From NCBI GenBank assembly GCA_902634515.1, contig CACPKH010000012.1:1-38692 (forward strand): DNA of 38,692 nucleotides, in the 5' to 3' direction. A program made the translations under genes and the position numbers. This document shows, piece by piece, positions 18,843-26,566 of this stretch. Numbering within the stretch: the first letter of the stretch is position 1; each line of letters begins with the position of its first letter. The notes below the pieces were generated by a model that was not told the origin of the DNA, made no database searches, and worked only from the letters and a program-made list of their open reading frames with translations. The stretch comes from an uncultured Prochlorococcus sp. Lineage in GTDB: Bacteria > Cyanobacteriota > Cyanobacteriia > PCC-6307 > Cyanobiaceae.

Positions 18843-18848
18843 ACTATA
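18843..18848 (-). promoter_or_regulatory. -10 box of the small RNA
   Basis: TATAGT on the reverse strand, one base from TATAAT, six bases before the expected first G at 18836. No good -35 box is seen, which is common for picocyanobacterial promoters. Confidence 0.5.
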
Positions 18849-19126
18849 CCAATCTCAAAGAAAATTTTATAAATTTCTTGCAAGACAAAATTTTTTGACT
18901 AATGAAACACTTATGAAGTTAGTTATCCAAAGCTTGCATCAAACATTCATAACAGCCTCTTTTGGAGCAAAAAGTTGATCTATCTTATTAGCTCCTTCAC
19001 TAACCACAGAGAAGTGAATCACTTTCTCAGATATATATTTGAAAAATTTTAAAGCGTAAAAAAAGCAAAAGAAATTGAATTTGCTAGATAAAGGAAAAAT
19101 GAGAACTTGAAAAATATTAAGAGATT
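18849..19126. other. Gene-poor stretch, one doubtful 64-codon frame
   Basis: Very AT-rich. The reverse strand has a 64-codon frame (18939-19133) with a hydrophobic middle and the tail SEGANKIDQLFAPKEAVMNV. I cannot link it to any family, and its start overlaps the likely promoter of the 43-residue gene. It might be a decayed gene or chance. No other feature seen. Confidence 0.4.
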
Positions 19127-19153
19127 TTGTCATTCATGAAATAGTCTTATAGA
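19127..19153 (+). promoter_or_regulatory. Predicted promoter of the 43-residue membrane peptide
   Basis: TTGTCA (19127-19132), a 15-bp spacer and TATAGA (19148-19153). Transcription would start near 19160, leaving a leader of about 18 nt before the ATG at 19178. The spacer is short, so this is tentative. Confidence 0.35.
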
Positions 19154-19177
19154 GTCTTCTTCAAATTAATAAGTCTT

Positions 19178-19309
19178 ATGGCGCCAAGAGTCCAACCACA
19201 AGAGAACCTATATGGGTTTTTTGCTGTTGTTCAAATTTCAGCAATCATCATCGCTTCTCTTGGTGCTCTATTAGGATATGAAAAAGTATTCTTCCCTTTC
19301 TCAGGTTGA
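19178..19309 (+). CDS. Small one-helix membrane protein (43 residues), unknown function
   Basis: ATG at 19178 to TGA at 19309. The N-terminus MAPRVQPQENLYG is followed by a single hydrophobic helix, FFAVVQISAIIIASLGALLG, then YEKVFFPFSG. Size and shape resemble the tiny subunits of photosystems, cytochrome b6f or NDH-1, but I do not recognise it as any named one (it is not PsaM, PsaX, PsbX, PetM or an Hli protein by motif). A TTGTCA/TATAGA pair lies at a suitable distance upstream. It is too short for most gene callers. It faces the four-cysteine gene at 19425. Confidence 0.6.
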   Translation: MAPRVQPQENLYGFFAVVQISAIIIASLGALLGYEKVFFPFSG

Positions 19310-19424
19310 TAAATTTTAATTGAATACTTAAAAATAAAAAGTTCTTTGAAAAATAAGGGTATGACTATTTTTTAGTTGATAATTTAATAATGTTTTGACC
19401 TTCGATAAGAAAAGTAATTATAGT

Positions 19425-19589
19425 CTAATAATCATTTTCGGATACACAAATTCCTAAACATCTTATTCCATTATCTTTTGTTCTTTTGCAATGGACGCAT
19501 AATACCTCTTCAAATTCTAATTCAATGGATAATGGTTTTGAAAAGTTGTCTTTATTGTGACCAGCTTTTCCCTTAAGGTGTTCAACCAT
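19425..19589 (-). CDS. Small four-cysteine protein (54 residues), putative zinc-binding
   Basis: ATG at 19589 to TAG at 19425. A charged N-terminal half (MVEHLKGKAGHNKDN) leads to VLCVHCKRTKDNGIRCLGIC, a CxxC pair and a CxxxC pair 11 residues apart, which suits a small zinc ribbon or a metal/thiol site. It follows the 208-residue gene upstream with only 9 nt between, so the two are probably made from one message. I do not recognise a family. The spaced cysteines and the tight linkage argue that it is real. Confidence 0.6.
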   Translation of the reverse strand: MVEHLKGKAGHNKDNFSKPLSIELEFEEVLCVHCKRTKDNGIRCLGICVSENDY

Positions 19590-19598
19590 CACAGGGAA

Positions 19599-20225
19599 CT
19601 AATCTTCATCTGTAGTCATTACAACAGGCATAACACTCTGCGAAGGTAAATCAACAATCTTTACCTTAGAAGAATCAATAGATGATTCTTTTTCAAGTAC
19701 TTCCTTTGTATCAGGATTTTCTTCCTTAGAACAAGCCTCTAGAGCTTCGCGTAATAAAGAATCAAAAGTTGCTCCAGGCAATCTATGTCTAGCTATCTCA
19801 AGAAATGTTCTTGGTAAAGATTCAGATGCGGCATCCTTAAGAGCAGGGTTATTTTTTCTATGTTGCTGCTCATCATCAATTGCACCAATAAAGCGAAGAG
19901 TGACCTCATGCTTAGTAGAAGCCTTAATCAAAGTGTCAGTATCTTTAGCAGGATTCTCTGGGTCATTTTCCAACTCAGTAATTCTTCTTTGAAGACTTTC
20001 AAGAACCTCTTCAGCTTCTTTGAAAATATGAGAAAGCTGACCATCAGAAAGATTTGGCAAATCTGCAACATAAACCTTCCCATGATCCCTCAATGTTAAA
20101 AAGGTTGGTCTTGGACCTTGTTGGCGATTATCAGCATTTGGATAATTTCCTAATGGACGCCTTGGAGGTGTTGGTCCAGCTGAACTACGTCTGCGCGTTA
20201 AACGCTGTTGCTTTTCAAAAGGCAT
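19599..20225 (-). CDS. Conserved hypothetical protein, 208 residues
   Basis: The N-terminus is basic and Pro/Arg-rich (RRRSSAGPTPPRRPLGNYP), likely disordered. A core follows with FLTLRDHGKVYVADLPNLSDGQLSHIFKEAEEVLESLQRRITELE, helical and coiled-coil-like, then an acidic, Ser-rich tail (to VMTTDED). There is no membrane segment or catalytic motif I can name. The basic head and acidic tail suggest a nucleic-acid or protein contact role, but that is a guess. It lies upstream of the four-cysteine gene. Confidence 0.75.
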   Translation of the reverse strand: MPFEKQQRLTRRRSSAGPTPPRRPLGNYPNADNRQQGPRPTFLTLRDHGKVYVADLPNLSDGQLSHIFKEAEEVLESLQRRITELENDPENPAKDTDTLIKASTKHEVTLRFIGAIDDEQQHRKNNPALKDAASESLPRTFLEIARHRLPGATFDSLLREALEACSKEENPDTKEVLEKESSIDSSKVKIVDLPSQSVMPVVMTTDED

Positions 20226-20383
20226 TGAACTAATTCAAGATCTAGCTACGCAGCTTCCGAAAGAATATTCGGTTTGCATTGGTTAGATATTAGTATCCAA
20301 TATGAACTAATTAAGTGCAACAGTCATTGTTTTTTAATTCCGATGCAAAAAATTTAGATTCTTAATTCAATTCAAATGAATAT

Positions 20384-21421
20384 TTAGGCCATCAGACCAA
20401 CAGTTTTTGAGACTCCTGAAGAATCAGTCTTTTGAATACTTCCAATATTCCAGGCATCAAATCCATGAAGATTAGAAATTTCTAAAGTTTTTTCGAGAGA
20501 TTCAGGAGAAACAATTAAACAAAACCCTATGCCCATATTGAAAGTATTCCATAAATCATCATCTGGGATTTGTCCATGATCTCTTAGCCAAAGGAATATT
20601 TCTGGTATTTCCCAACTTCTTTTATCTAAAAAAGCATCCAATCCATTAGGTAAACATCTTGGTAAATTTTCTGGCAAACCACCTCCCGTGATATGAGCCA
20701 TACCTTTAATTTGAAAATCTTCTTGTAAAAGAGAATTAATGAGTGGGAAATATAATTTTGTTGGTTTCAATAAAACATCAATTAATGGGAGATTCTCTGA
20801 TCCAAAAGATGTTCTTTGATCAACATCATTCATTTGAAGGACCTTGCGAACCAGACTAAATCCATTGCTATGAATACCACTACTACTTAAACCAATAACT
20901 TGATCACCAGGCTTGATTGTATTGCCATCAATGATTTCCATTTCCTCAACTACTCCTACACAAAAACCTGCCATGTCATATTGACCTTTTGCATAAAAGC
21001 CTGGCATTTCAGCAGTTTCTCCACCTAAGAGTGAACAACCACATGTCTTACATGCTTCAGCAACACCTTCTAACACCTCAGTTAACGCGCTAGGCCCTAA
21101 TTGTGCAGTAGCTATATAGTCAAGGAAAAAAAGTGGTTGAGCGCCACTGGTAATAACATCATTCACGCACATGGCAACTAAATCAATACCAACAGCAAAA
21201 TGGGATTTATAAGCCTGTGCTAACTCCAGTTTTGTACCAACACCATCTGTCCCTGCGACCAAAACGGGTTGCTTGATTCCCTCAGGCAAACGCATAAATC
21301 CTCCAAAGCCTCCTATCCCGCCTATGACTTCTGATCTAAAAGTATCTTCAACGCTAGATTTAATTCGATTTACAAAAGCTCTCCCAGCCTGAACATCCAC
21401 ACCCGCTGATTTGTAATCCAT
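20384..21421 (-). CDS. purM: Phosphoribosylformylglycinamidine cyclo-ligase (AIR synthetase)
   Basis: The fifth step of purine synthesis: ATP-driven ring closure of FGAM to aminoimidazole ribotide. The 345-residue protein shows [13 protein letters not shown] at the N-terminus, [55 protein letters not shown] and [18 protein letters not shown] chose ATG at 21421 ([10 protein letters not shown]), the usual PurM start, over the ATG six codons upstream at 21439. It stands alone and is divergent from panC-cmk. Confidence 0.97.
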   Translation of the reverse strand: MDYKSAGVDVQAGRAFVNRIKSSVEDTFRSEVIGGIGGFGGFMRLPEGIKQPVLVAGTDGVGTKLELAQAYKSHFAVGIDLVAMCVNDVITSGAQPLFFLDYIATAQLGPSALTEVLEGVAEACKTCGCSLLGGETAEMPGFYAKGQYDMAGFCVGVVEEMEIIDGNTIKPGDQVIGLSSSGIHSNGFSLVRKVLQMNDVDQRTSFGSENLPLIDVLLKPTKLYFPLINSLLQEDFQIKGMAHITGGGLPENLPRCLPNGLDAFLDKRSWEIPEIFLWLRDHGQIPDDDLWNTFNMGIGFCLIVSPESLEKTLEISNLHGFDAWNIGSIQKTDSSGVSKTVGLMA

Positions 21422-21503
21422 GATTTTGCCCTCAATCATCTTTTCGACATCTTTTGATCTTCCTATGTAGGTACTTTTTAAGCCAGTATGAAATAAATAC
21501 TAT

Positions 21504-21531
21504 TTGACATTCAAAACAAAAGATCTATTAA
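21504..21531 (+). promoter_or_regulatory. Predicted promoter of panC-cmk
   Basis: A consensus TTGACA (21504-21509), a 16-bp spacer and TATTAA (21526-21531). Transcription would begin near 21538, leaving a leader of about 19 nt before the GTG start. Confidence 0.55.
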
Positions 21532-21556
21532 CCAAAAACCTAAATCTTGATGCATA

Positions 21557-23101
21557 GTGACAATTCAGATCATTAAAACAACCAAAGAACTTGATTACTG
21601 GCGCAATCAACACAAGAACCAAGTACATTTTGTTCCGACTATGGGAGGTCTGCATTTAGGACATGGACAACTAATAAAAGAAGCAAAAAGAACTCAATTT
21701 AAAAAGCCTGCTTCAGTCTTATTAAGCATTTTTGTGAATCCACTCCAATTTGCTGATGATGAAGATTTCGCAGAATACCCTCGAAATTTTTCAAAAGACT
21801 TAGAACTAGCCCAATTATCTGGCGCAGATGCTGTTTGGGTTCCTAAATACGAAGATATATATCCTGGCGGCGAAGCAGCAAATTTCAAGATAAAGGCACC
21901 TAAAATGCTTACGAACTATTTATGTGGAGCTCATAGAAAAAATCACTTTGATGGAGTGGCTACAGTAATCATTCGTCTTTTAAGACTTGCAAAACCAAAA
22001 GTCATTTTTCTTGGCGAAAAAGATTGGCAGCAATACATTATTATTCGACAACTTATTAATGATTTTGAAATTCCAGTCAAGATAAAAGGAATTGCAACTG
22101 TTAGAGATCCGAATGGCTTAGCGTTAAGTTCAAGAAATCAATACTTAAATAAATTAGAAAATATAAAAGCATTGGAATTGCCTAAGGCTCTTCAAAAAGC
22201 ACTCAAAGAATTTAAAAAAACTAAAAAGGTAAATCTTCAAGGAATCAAATCTTCTTTAGAAAAAAATGATTTAAAGGTGGAGTATGTAGAAGCAGTAGAC
22301 CCAAACTGTTTAACACCAATTGAGAATGCAAAGTCAATCTGTTTAGTTGCCGCAGCAGTGCGATGTGGCAATACTCGTCTTATAGATCACATCTTTTTAA
22401 TGAATCGCTCTCCAATAGTTGCCATCGATGGCCCTGCTGGAGCAGGTAAAAGTACAGTTACTAAAACTTTTGCTAACAAGCTCGGTCTGCTTTATTTAGA
22501 TACTGGAGCAATGTATAGAGCAATAACATGGTTTGTTTTAAAAGAAAAAATAGATCCTAATGATGATCAACATATTTCAGAAATAATCCAGGATATAGAA
22601 GTTGATCTCAAAACATCTAACAAAGGTCAACTCAAAGTATTACTCAATTCTGAGGACATAACCGAATTGATACGTTCCCCAGAGGTCACTGAATTAGTTT
22701 CTATAATTGCTTCCAAGCATTCTGTTAGGAAAAAATTAACCAATCAGCAAAAGAAACTTGGACATTCAGGAGGTCTTGTTGCTGAGGGAAGAGATATTGG
22801 AACAGCTGTTTTCCCTAATGCAGACTTAAAGATTTTCCTCACAGCAACTCCTAAAGAAAGAGCAAGAAGAAGAGCTTTAGACATGAAGGGTAAAGGTTTC
22901 CAAGTTCCAGATTTATTAGAATTAGAAAATCAAATAGTAAGAAGAGATGCACTTGATAGCAATCGAGATATTGCACCTTTGTTAAAAGCCAAAGATGCAA
23001 AAGAATTAATTACGGATGGAATGAGCATTGAAGAAGTTGTAGAAACTCTAATAGAATTATTTAGACTACAAATTCCCGAAGAGATTTGGCCAAGTCCTTA
23101 A
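21557..23101 (+). CDS. panC-cmk: Bifunctional pantothenate synthetase / cytidylate kinase
   Basis: A fusion of two enzymes in one 514-residue chain. Residues 1 to about 280 are PanC, joining pantoate and beta-alanine with ATP: VPTMGGLHLGHGQLI, FVNPLQF, FLGEKDWQQ and RDPNGLALSSRNQYL. From about residue 285 the chain is CMP kinase, with Walker A GPAGAGKS (292-299), LDTGAMYRAI, EGRDIGTAVFPNADLKIFLTA and the Arg-rich lid. The fusion is known across cyanobacteria. The start is GTG at 21557, supported by the close promoter. The last 4 bp overlap the convergent phosphatase gene. Confidence 0.97.
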   Translation: MTIQIIKTTKELDYWRNQHKNQVHFVPTMGGLHLGHGQLIKEAKRTQFKKPASVLLSIFVNPLQFADDEDFAEYPRNFSKDLELAQLSGADAVWVPKYEDIYPGGEAANFKIKAPKMLTNYLCGAHRKNHFDGVATVIIRLLRLAKPKVIFLGEKDWQQYIIIRQLINDFEIPVKIKGIATVRDPNGLALSSRNQYLNKLENIKALELPKALQKALKEFKKTKKVNLQGIKSSLEKNDLKVEYVEAVDPNCLTPIENAKSICLVAAAVRCGNTRLIDHIFLMNRSPIVAIDGPAGAGKSTVTKTFANKLGLLYLDTGAMYRAITWFVLKEKIDPNDDQHISEIIQDIEVDLKTSNKGQLKVLLNSEDITELIRSPEVTELVSIIASKHSVRKKLTNQQKKLGHSGGLVAEGRDIGTAVFPNADLKIFLTATPKERARRRALDMKGKGFQVPDLLELENQIVRRDALDSNRDIAPLLKAKDAKELITDGMSIEEVVETLIELFRLQIPEEIWPSP

Positions 23102-23571
23102 GATTCCATATTCTGCAATAAACCGTTTATAGCATCTTCTAATAAGTCTAGAACCTCTTCAAAGCCACTATCTCCTCCATAATAAGGATCAGGCACCTCA
23201 GTAAAGTCTTTACGATCTGAATAACTAAGTAAAGGTCTAATTTTAGCCTTAAAAGTTTTTCCTAACTCTTTTGCAAGAGAATTTACATCGGCAAAATTAG
23301 AATTATCCATTGTCAAAATTAAATCAAAATCTTCAAAATCTTTAAGAGAGATTTGTCTTGCCCTACTCTCAATGGATATTCCTCTCTTTAAAGCAGCCTC
23401 ACGCATACGTAAATCGGCTAAGCGTCCTACATGCCAGCCTCCAGTTCCAGCTGAATCAACTTCAAATTGATTATTTAATTTTTCCTTATGAATTCGATTT
23501 AAAAAAACAGCTTCTGCAGCTGGAGATCTACATATATTTCCAAGGCAAACAAATAAGACTTTTTTCTTCAT
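23098..23571 (-). CDS. Low-molecular-weight protein tyrosine phosphatase
   Basis: A 157-residue cytoplasmic phosphatase. The P-loop VCLGNICRSP near the N-terminus is the CX5R catalytic motif, and DPYYGG near the C-terminus provides the general-acid Asp. The SAGTGGWHVGRLADLRM segment is typical of the family. It removes phosphate from tyrosine or from arginine in some bacteria; the targets here are unknown. It lies 33 nt downstream of pebB, probably at the end of the bilin operon, and its 3' end overlaps panC-cmk by 4 bp. Confidence 0.93.
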   Translation of the reverse strand: MKKKVLFVCLGNICRSPAAEAVFLNRIHKEKLNNQFEVDSAGTGGWHVGRLADLRMREAALKRGISIESRARQISLKDFEDFDLILTMDNSNFADVNSLAKELGKTFKAKIRPLLSYSDRKDFTEVPDPYYGGDSGFEEVLDLLEDAINGLLQNMES

Positions 23572-23604
23572 ACTTTAATAAGAAAATTTCTTTCTTCAGT
23601 GGAA

Positions 23605-24381
23605 TTATTTTAAATCAAAAAGGACTGTATTTATATATTCCTCTGTCCAATTCATTCCATAGAAACTTGCGAGCATACCCCTTGCTGGATCTTTCTGAGA
23701 TCTATATTGCATATAAGATCTTTGCCCATCCAAAAGCTTTAAAGAGCGCTCTTGATCCACCTCACTTGCATTATTAATCAAATCAATATAGAGAGATAGG
23801 TAGTCAATAAATGCAGGCTTAAGTATCTTGTCGATAAGTTTTTCTCCCTCTGCTCCTAAAGGAATTCTACTCCAAAGAAATCCTGGGGAAAAAAAAGATT
23901 CTGCCTCTGAAGGTATCGAGCCACCTGCTGGCAATAATAATTGCCACTTTTTATGAATAGGTTTTAGGCGATTCCAAACATTTTTAGTATGTATAGGATC
24001 ATCTTTTAATGCAGGCTGCAAATCTAATGCCAAAAGATGGCCTGAAGAAAGAGTTACAAAGTCTGCGCCAAAAAATGGAAGGTCGTAATTATGAGATGGA
24101 CTAACTACAAAATTTAAAACTGACGCTCTATCTCCTGCATCTATACATGCAGCTCTGGCCTGTCTAATCTTTTCAGTTCTAAATGCCCAAGTAACTGTTG
24201 TCGCTTTTTGTAATTTATTTTTTGGACCAAAAAAATCTTCTTTTTTAAGATAGTCAATATGAATAGGATATGGAAGAGGTTTAAAACTTGAGAATGAACA
24301 GATTATCTCATCAAGAAAACTCATCCATCTCCATTCGGGCATCCCTATGGGATCAAGGCTATTACCACGCGAGATAATCAT
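23605..24381 (-). CDS. pebB: Phycoerythrobilin:ferredoxin oxidoreductase
   Basis: A ferredoxin-dependent bilin reductase taking 15,16-dihydrobiliverdin to phycoerythrobilin. The 258-residue protein shows the family pattern: WRWMSFLDEIICSF near the N-terminus, ARAACIDAGDRASVLNFVVSP, YDLPFFGADFVTL with the likely catalytic Asp, and the C-terminal DPARGMLASFYGMNWTEEYI. It is assigned as PebB because of sequence and its place after pebA. Its ATG overlaps the TGA of pebA by 4 nt, so the two are translationally coupled, which suits channelling of the unstable intermediate. Confidence 0.94.
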   Translation of the reverse strand: MIISRGNSLDPIGMPEWRWMSFLDEIICSFSSFKPLPYPIHIDYLKKEDFFGPKNKLQKATTVTWAFRTEKIRQARAACIDAGDRASVLNFVVSPSHNYDLPFFGADFVTLSSGHLLALDLQPALKDDPIHTKNVWNRLKPIHKKWQLLLPAGGSIPSEAESFFSPGFLWSRIPLGAEGEKLIDKILKPAFIDYLSLYIDLINNASEVDQERSLKLLDGQRSYMQYRSQKDPARGMLASFYGMNWTEEYINTVLFDLK

Positions 24382-25133
24382 GACTTACCAGAATTATCCA
24401 CTTTCTGATCATAAGATTTTAAAGGAAAAAGAAATTCATTGATAAAAGAATTAGCCCATTCTTTACCAAAATAGCTTTTAAACAATCCATGCGCAGGATC
24501 TCTTTCAAAATTGTAAATATCATATGAAATATGAAGCCTACGAATATCATCTGAACTAATTTGAGAATTTAAGGCAAGGGAATGATTGTATAGTTCAAAA
24601 TAAGAATCTAAAAAGCCATTAAAAACTAATGGTAAGTTATCGTTCATATCTCGAAAGTCTCCTTTACAAAAAATGACCCATGGAGAAAAGTATTTATTTA
24701 TATCATATGAATTCATATCTTTCTGATTTGAAAAATCTGGGAATCTACTCTTTAATAATTTAAGTTTATCAAAATATTTATCAAAATAATTCTTATTTTG
24801 TTCTAAAGGCTGAAAGTCTAATATTGCTACTAACTTTCCTTTGACTTCAAACCATAAAAGATCTATACCCATAATTGGCATATCATTTTTAAAATTAGGA
24901 TATGCAACTGAATTGAGAACTTGCATCTTATTACCAGCGTCCATTCTTGTTACTCGCCATCGTCTAAAGCCAGGAACATCCCAAAGCCAATTTCTGATTA
25001 CAGAATTATTCTTATCTGAATGATGTTCCTTAAAATAGTCAGGAATTGTAACTTGATTACCACCCCTAGAAGTAATTTTATTAGTCAGGTTATCTAGCAA
25101 TAAATCAAACATATTAAAAGCTTTAAAACTCAT
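24378..25133 (-). CDS. pebA: 15,16-dihydrobiliverdin:ferredoxin oxidoreductase
   Basis: This performs the first two-electron reduction of biliverdin IX-alpha in phycoerythrobilin synthesis. The 251-residue protein has FRRWRVTRMDAGNKMQVLN, NDMPIMGIDLLWF (putative catalytic Asp) and RDPAHGLFKSYFGKEW, matching the bilin reductase fold. The usual length is nearer 236, so the internal ATG at 25112 (MFDLLLDNL) may be the true start; no ribosome binding site decides this. It sits between ho1 (53 bp upstream) and pebB. Confidence 0.93.
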   Translation of the reverse strand: MSFKAFNMFDLLLDNLTNKITSRGGNQVTIPDYFKEHHSDKNNSVIRNWLWDVPGFRRWRVTRMDAGNKMQVLNSVAYPNFKNDMPIMGIDLLWFEVKGKLVAILDFQPLEQNKNYFDKYFDKLKLLKSRFPDFSNQKDMNSYDINKYFSPWVIFCKGDFRDMNDNLPLVFNGFLDSYFELYNHSLALNSQISSDDIRRLHISYDIYNFERDPAHGLFKSYFGKEWANSFINEFLFPLKSYDQKVDNSGKS

Positions 25134-25186
25134 AAATATGATAATTTATAAGAAGTAATTTCCATGATTTTATCGTTAGAAAAGAT

Positions 25187-25903
25187 TCATTCACCTTCAG
25201 TACTTCCCTTTCGGGATTTCCGGGTTAAAAATCCAAATAAGACTTTACCTATTGCAGCTATAAGATTACCTTCAAGCTCTTTAAACATATCCATATTATA
25301 TTTAAAAGCAGCATTTGCCTCTTCCACAATTCTATCAACCACCTTTTGATCAAGTGATAAAGAGTTGAGGCTTTCAGTATATTTAATCTTAAAATCTCTT
25401 TCATCATCTATAAGATTAAACTCATAAAAATTCAGACCGTTTCCATCTCGAAGACTCATTGCTTTCTGAGCTATATTCTTTAAAATTTGCCCCCCTGAAA
25501 GATCTCCTATATATCTGGTGTAATGATGACCTATTAATAACTCTGGAGAATTTTGGGCAACAAATCTAATACGTTTTGCATAATCTTGAGCAGGTGTGGA
25601 GGCTTTCTCTAAAAAACCTAACCAATTACTACCAAAATAAAAGTTCAAATCTTTCTCCAATGAGTCCACTCTATTAAGTTCTGGGAAAGCAATTGCTTGC
25701 ACTACGGGATGACCAGATTTTGAAAGCTTTTCAATCTCATCTTCCATTGCTGAATAGACAAGGTAAAGATCAACTAATAAATTTCTATAGGTAGCTTTAT
25801 CTACTACACCTTTAAGGAAACAACTCACAAAGCCTGTATTCTCAGCCATTGTGTGAGATTTCTTCGTACCTTCCCTGAGTTGCTCTGCCAAAGCTATAGA
25901 CAT
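25187..25903 (-). CDS. ho1: Heme oxygenase
   Basis: It opens heme to biliverdin IX-alpha, CO and iron using reduced ferredoxin. The 238-residue protein has the proximal-His region LREGTKKSHTMAENTGF and the distal-helix motif RYIGDLSGGQIL with its flexible Gly pair. The longer frame begins with TTG at 25909; ATG at 25903 (MSIALAEQL) is the better start. It heads the ho1-pebA-pebB operon. In Prochlorococcus the end product colours phycoerythrin, or what remains of it. Confidence 0.96.
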   Translation of the reverse strand: MSIALAEQLREGTKKSHTMAENTGFVSCFLKGVVDKATYRNLLVDLYLVYSAMEDEIEKLSKSGHPVVQAIAFPELNRVDSLEKDLNFYFGSNWLGFLEKASTPAQDYAKRIRFVAQNSPELLIGHHYTRYIGDLSGGQILKNIAQKAMSLRDGNGLNFYEFNLIDDERDFKIKYTESLNSLSLDQKVVDRIVEEANAAFKYNMDMFKELEGNLIAAIGKVLFGFLTRKSRKGSTEGE

Positions 25904-25948
25904 TTGCAAGCTTTCTAAAAGAACAAATAATATTCATACTCTAATAAC

Positions 25949-25985
25949 CTTTAGGAAAAAAGATCTAAAAAATAATTTCCTAAAG
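25949..25985. repeat. Inverted repeat between the 26.0-kb gene and ho1
   Basis: Perfect 10-bp arms CTTTAGGAAA (25949-25958) and TTTCCTAAAG (25976-25985) with a 17-bp spacer. A third half-copy, TTTAGGAAAG, lies just to the right at about 25990-25999, inside the end of the neighbouring gene. It could be a weak terminator for that gene or an operator ahead of ho1. Confidence 0.5.
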
Positions 25986-25986
25986 A

Positions 25987-26406
25987 CTATTTAGGAAAGA
26001 GTTCAAACAAATCACGGCAAATTGATTGGAATTGAATCATCTCTAAAGGTTGTGGCAAATGAGACCCAGTTGGAGACCAGTCACCTATTGTTGCAAGGCG
26101 CCATCTTTCACCATCGAAAGTCATACCTCTCATCACAATCCCCAGAAGTCTAGGCAAAGAAGAATGTGTATTTTTTGAAATCTTTAGTTGAATCAATAGG
26201 CTTCTGCATTGAATCTTTGGACTCCAGCCAGGAAAATGAAAAGCTAAATCAAGTGTTTCTTCACCAACCCAAAGTCTTGTTTGTGGGTCATCTCTCCAAG
26301 GACTAAGACTTAAAGACGCTGCTGGAAAATAATTTCTCACTAAAGTTCCAATTGAAGCAAGCGTTTGAGCAGAAGCAACGCTTTGTACGTTTTCAGCTGC
26401 GTTCAC
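25987..26406 (-). CDS. Conserved hypothetical protein, 139 residues
   Basis: A soluble protein with no membrane segment. Segments include IGTLVRNYFPAASLSLSPWRDDPQTRLWVGEETLDLAFHFPGWSP and RLLGIVMRGMTFDGERWRLATIGDWSPTG. The many aromatic and strand-like segments suggest a compact alpha/beta domain. I do not recognise a family and see no catalytic motif. The start is GTG at 26406 (MNAAENVQS), with no ATG before the conserved-looking region. It lies upstream of ho1, separated by the inverted repeat, and is divergent from icd. Confidence 0.7.
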   Translation of the reverse strand: MNAAENVQSVASAQTLASIGTLVRNYFPAASLSLSPWRDDPQTRLWVGEETLDLAFHFPGWSPKIQCRSLLIQLKISKNTHSSLPRLLGIVMRGMTFDGERWRLATIGDWSPTGSHLPQPLEMIQFQSICRDLFELFPK

Positions 26407-26566
26407 CTATCAGTTCCTCAAATCCAAAATGACAGTGTCATATAAATAGTATGAATCCAGATGTTGAAATCAGCCAAAAAAATTGATTCTAAATAGCAGA
26501 TTTATTCAAAGGTTGTCCAAAAAGTCATAGTCTCAAAGAATCTCTAATAAAAGAAATCCAACATTA

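Noticed and set aside
20257-20272. CCGAA...TTCGG hairpin in the leader of the 208-residue gene
   Set aside because: Only five base pairs with no U-tract or known motif; too weak to call a riboswitch or terminator.
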